Below, one piece after another: positions 61,501 to 64,000 of a stretch of 64,000 bases of DNA. The DNA comes from Phytoseiulus persimilis (taxonomy: Eukaryota; Arthropoda; Arachnida; Mesostigmata; Phytoseiidae): assembly GCA_037576195.1 (NCBI GenBank), contig CM075104.1:19174211-19238210 (forward strand), written 5' to 3'. The position numbers and the translations under genes are program-made. The notes under the pieces are model-generated. The model had not been told where the DNA came from. It worked only from the letters and a program-made list of their open reading frames with translations, and did no database searches. Numbering within the stretch: position 1 is the stretch's first letter; every line of letters starts with the position of its first letter.

Positions 61501-64000
61501 GCCTCCGCCCAGGAAATCCGTGAAAAATGATCGAACTCAATTACTCTGATCGAGAACTGCGACCACCAGCCGGAGGAAAAAATCCGCGAACAACTTTCGC
61601 TCTGGGGCTTCGTTGAGTCGGGATGTTGGAATCGGGGAGATGAAGTTCTTCAGGGAGGGGGAAATGCTCGTAGCAGAGGCAGATCCTCATCGCAACGAGG
61701 ACCCGGACGGAAGTATTGTGAATGCAGAATCCAATTTCAAAATCGCTTCTATACTTTCAGGACAGAACCTAGAATGAGTCACGTGTGGGAGAGAGGGACT
61801 AAGCAACGGATCGCGTCCGTTAGGCGAACTCCCGAATTTACCGCTGTCACTCCGTAGTTGGACATCACGCTCTGGCCTGAGTGAATAAGTCCTTGAATAT
61901 AGAAGCCAACTCACCGAGCGACCAAGCGATGGACGGATCCAACGGGTGAGCGCGTGGACGGACGAGCTCGCGAGGGCGCAAAGGCCGGTGTCGTCCGTCA
62001 GCTTTCGGGCACCTTTCAATGGAGCGATACATCATTCTATCAGATTTCATCCGCCCCCTCCCAGTGCACCCATCCCCCAGCACACCTCTCGGACGATGGT
62101 ACGACTGCGCGAACGTGCCCAGCCGAACCATCAAGTTCCTGCACTGCATATTCAACGCGGTCAGCTTTATACACGATCTTGACATTGCTGGGTCGCTTGA
62201 GACGAACGGACGGCTGGGCCCTCCGCTGCATCGAGAACCGTGCCCTCGCCGTTGAAATCTCCGAGAACTGAGCTTTGCCAACTCGATGAGTGAGCTAGGT
62301 GTACGATCCAACAACGAGCCGATTTGGCTCTTGTTCGTTGTTGCTGTTGTTATCATGGAGCCTGGCGGCGCTAACCATTAGGACAAATGCGGACGCTGGA
62401 AAGTCCCGAAGCCGAGCCGAACGTCACCGGGCTCGTTTGTGTCTGTCTCCCTCGGGTTTGCGAGCTCGTTTCTATTGGGAGTAAAATGGTTGCTAAATGA
62501 GATACCATTAACTCGCTAACTCGGTTCCGACTCCTGACTTCGACCTGACGTCGCGCTGGGCGTGTCGTGATAGATGCTCCAGCGATGGGTAATGTGTTTT
62601 AGGAAAAGAACTAGTTCGTCTGTTCGTTCGCCCGTCGTGCGTGAGACCCTCTGTCCAGACGGTCTCCGCCGAGTCCGTCGCCGGAACAGATGAATTCGGG
62701 TGGTTTCTCGCGCCTCGAAACAGAACTCTGTATCGACAACGCGGTCCGATGGACGCCTCTCTCGATGTAGACCGAGATTCTCTGATGAGCTCGATGATTC
62801 GAGGTCGAGAGTCATTTCATTCACGGATACATGCTGGCCATTAACGACTCGCCAACTAGTTCGCAGAGACAATCGAACCGAGTCGCGGCGCGGCAAGAGC
62901 CTCCTCGGGAGGCTTCCAGCGTTTATTGGTCCGACGATCGGAGCAAATCAGGCGCTCCCTCGCTTCTTGACGCTAACGGGGCAGAGGCGAAATTCGAGGC
63001 ATTTTTATTGAGGAGTCTTTCACAGACAGCTCTCTTTCCCGACTGCTTGGCGAGCGGGTTATCTATTTGTGGCTGCTTCTGACACTTGTGCAGAAAAGAG
63101 GTTGCCGCCAAAGCTCGCCATAAACTCGAAAATGTCAGCGGGAGGAAGTGTCGCGATCCTCGCCCGCCGGAACGAACGGGGCTGCGTTCTGCGCTCGATT
63201 CGCGCTAATCGCGCGCGGGCGAAAGACTCGTCGAAAAAGCGTTGAGACGGAAAGAACGGAGCGAGAACTTCAAATGGTCAGACGCTAAGATCCACCAATG
63301 TTCCTGCTCAACGGAACGTCCTGGAAATTTCGAGGTGTTCGTCGATGTCGAGGAGAGAGCAGAAGGCGAGGAGATTCCGGAATAGATCATTGTGTCCCGC
63401 GAGGATCGACGGGAACAATTGCCTGGGAACGGAGCCCTTGGTTTTGAATGAGCACGGGGGAGTTTTTATTGAGTCCTCGGCTACAATATTGTATGCAAAT
63501 GGGCCTGTTGTCGACAGGAGCACGCTATTTCTCGCGCTTTAGACACTGTGTTGCCCCGATGCTGATGAGTTGTCTTTCTCCTTGAGCGAGAACGATACGC
63601 GTTCTCAGAAACCCTCAAAAAGGCTCGGGGAGAGCCACCGACCGGAAATTTATGCACCCGGCAATCTCGTACGGCAATCTATCCCGCGCGAAGTGTTTCT
63701 CGATACGAGCCGGATCCAGTTCTTAGTCGCCGAAACGCTATTTGCGGTCCTATCCTACTAGCACACACATCTTGTGGGAACCGTTCGTCGACTTCGTCAT
63801 CTTTCTCATCCTCAAAGTTCGGGTTGACCGGGACGACCAAAGTGGGCTTGTCGGCCGCGACAATCCCCCCTCCCTCCCCCCTGGAAGAACGTGTGACCGA
63901 CCGAATCGACGTCGAGTGGAGACCGTCTCGAGCGGCAGGTCGCAGCGAAACGGTTTTGCAGCGCGCGGAGAGAAGCTTCGGAATTGATTGTTGGGTCTGC
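55597..64000. other. Apparent non-coding, locally G+C-rich stretch
   Basis: GC-rich short words recur (for example GCGGGCGGGCGGGCACGC near 60050-60067), together with CT-rich tracts and a TATA-like GTATAAGG near 59836. Frames of up to 190 codons occur (61349-60777, minus) but have Arg-rich or T-rich compositions without motifs. I see no supported gene. The pattern suggests regulatory or intronic DNA. Confidence 0.4.
62308..62343. repeat. Imperfect hairpin
   Basis: GAGCC-GATTT-GGCTC forms a 5-bp stem. Outer CAACAAC and GTTGTTG can pair further, with one side bulged by about 6 nt. No conserved RNA family is evident. Confidence 0.4.

Noticed and set aside
62299-62484. Plus-strand frame resembling a signal peptide (SCSLLLLLSWSLAAL)
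   Set aside because: There is no ATG in frame. The Leu run arises from a TTGTTG/CTG triplet stretch that is part of a hairpin.
1-64000. CRISPR arrays, bacterial operons, rRNA, reverse transcriptase or transposase signatures
   Set aside because: No regularly spaced identical repeats, Shine-Dalgarno-organised genes, rRNA sequence or catalytic motifs were seen on either strand.

Overview
The window is eukaryotic nuclear DNA, roughly half G+C, and it holds one gene I can name with confidence. On the minus strand, from 7942 down to 114, lies a complete homologue of ZNFX1 (NFX1-type zinc finger-containing protein 1, an SF1 RNA helicase). Splicing 22 coding exons gives a continuous frame of 1808 codons. 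It contains every diagnostic part of the family in the right order: an Arg/Gly-rich start, an N-terminal helical region, a UPF1-like helicase core, a long NFX1-type cysteine array, a RING-like pair and a C-terminal RZ-type zinc finger. Introns are mostly 38-140 nt with GT-AG ends, and an AATAAA polyadenylation signal sits at 36-41. Compact introns with about 50% G+C suggest an arthropod, perhaps a mite or other chelicerate. That assignment is an inference, because no rRNA or mitochondrial marker is present.

From about 8 kb to 64 kb I find no gene of a recognised family. This part has the look of intergenic or intronic, partly regulatory DNA: chance-length open frames on both strands, pyrimidine tracts, three poly-C runs, and G+C-rich stretches full of GGCC/GACC/CAGC-type short tandem words (about 21.5-23.5 kb, 26.5-27.5 kb and 55-63 kb). 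Several short open segments are flanked by good splice-site consensus or have protein-like composition. They are listed as low-confidence candidate exons: 8.4 kb, 13.0 kb, 15.0 kb, 25.5 kb, 29.3 kb and 30.7 kb on the plus strand, and 22.6 kb, 38.9-45.7 kb and 55 kb on the minus strand. None matches a family I can name, and they cannot be joined into one convincing model by eye.

The clearest unexplained structure outside the gene is an imperfect inverted repeat of about 500 bp at 27716-28214. Its two arms of about 130 bp are about 80% alike in opposite orientation, like a foldback or MITE-type element. I did not find a new multi-gene system. The most biologically interesting content is the intact ZNFX1 gene itself, a component of small-RNA inheritance in nematodes and of antiviral RNA sensing in vertebrates.
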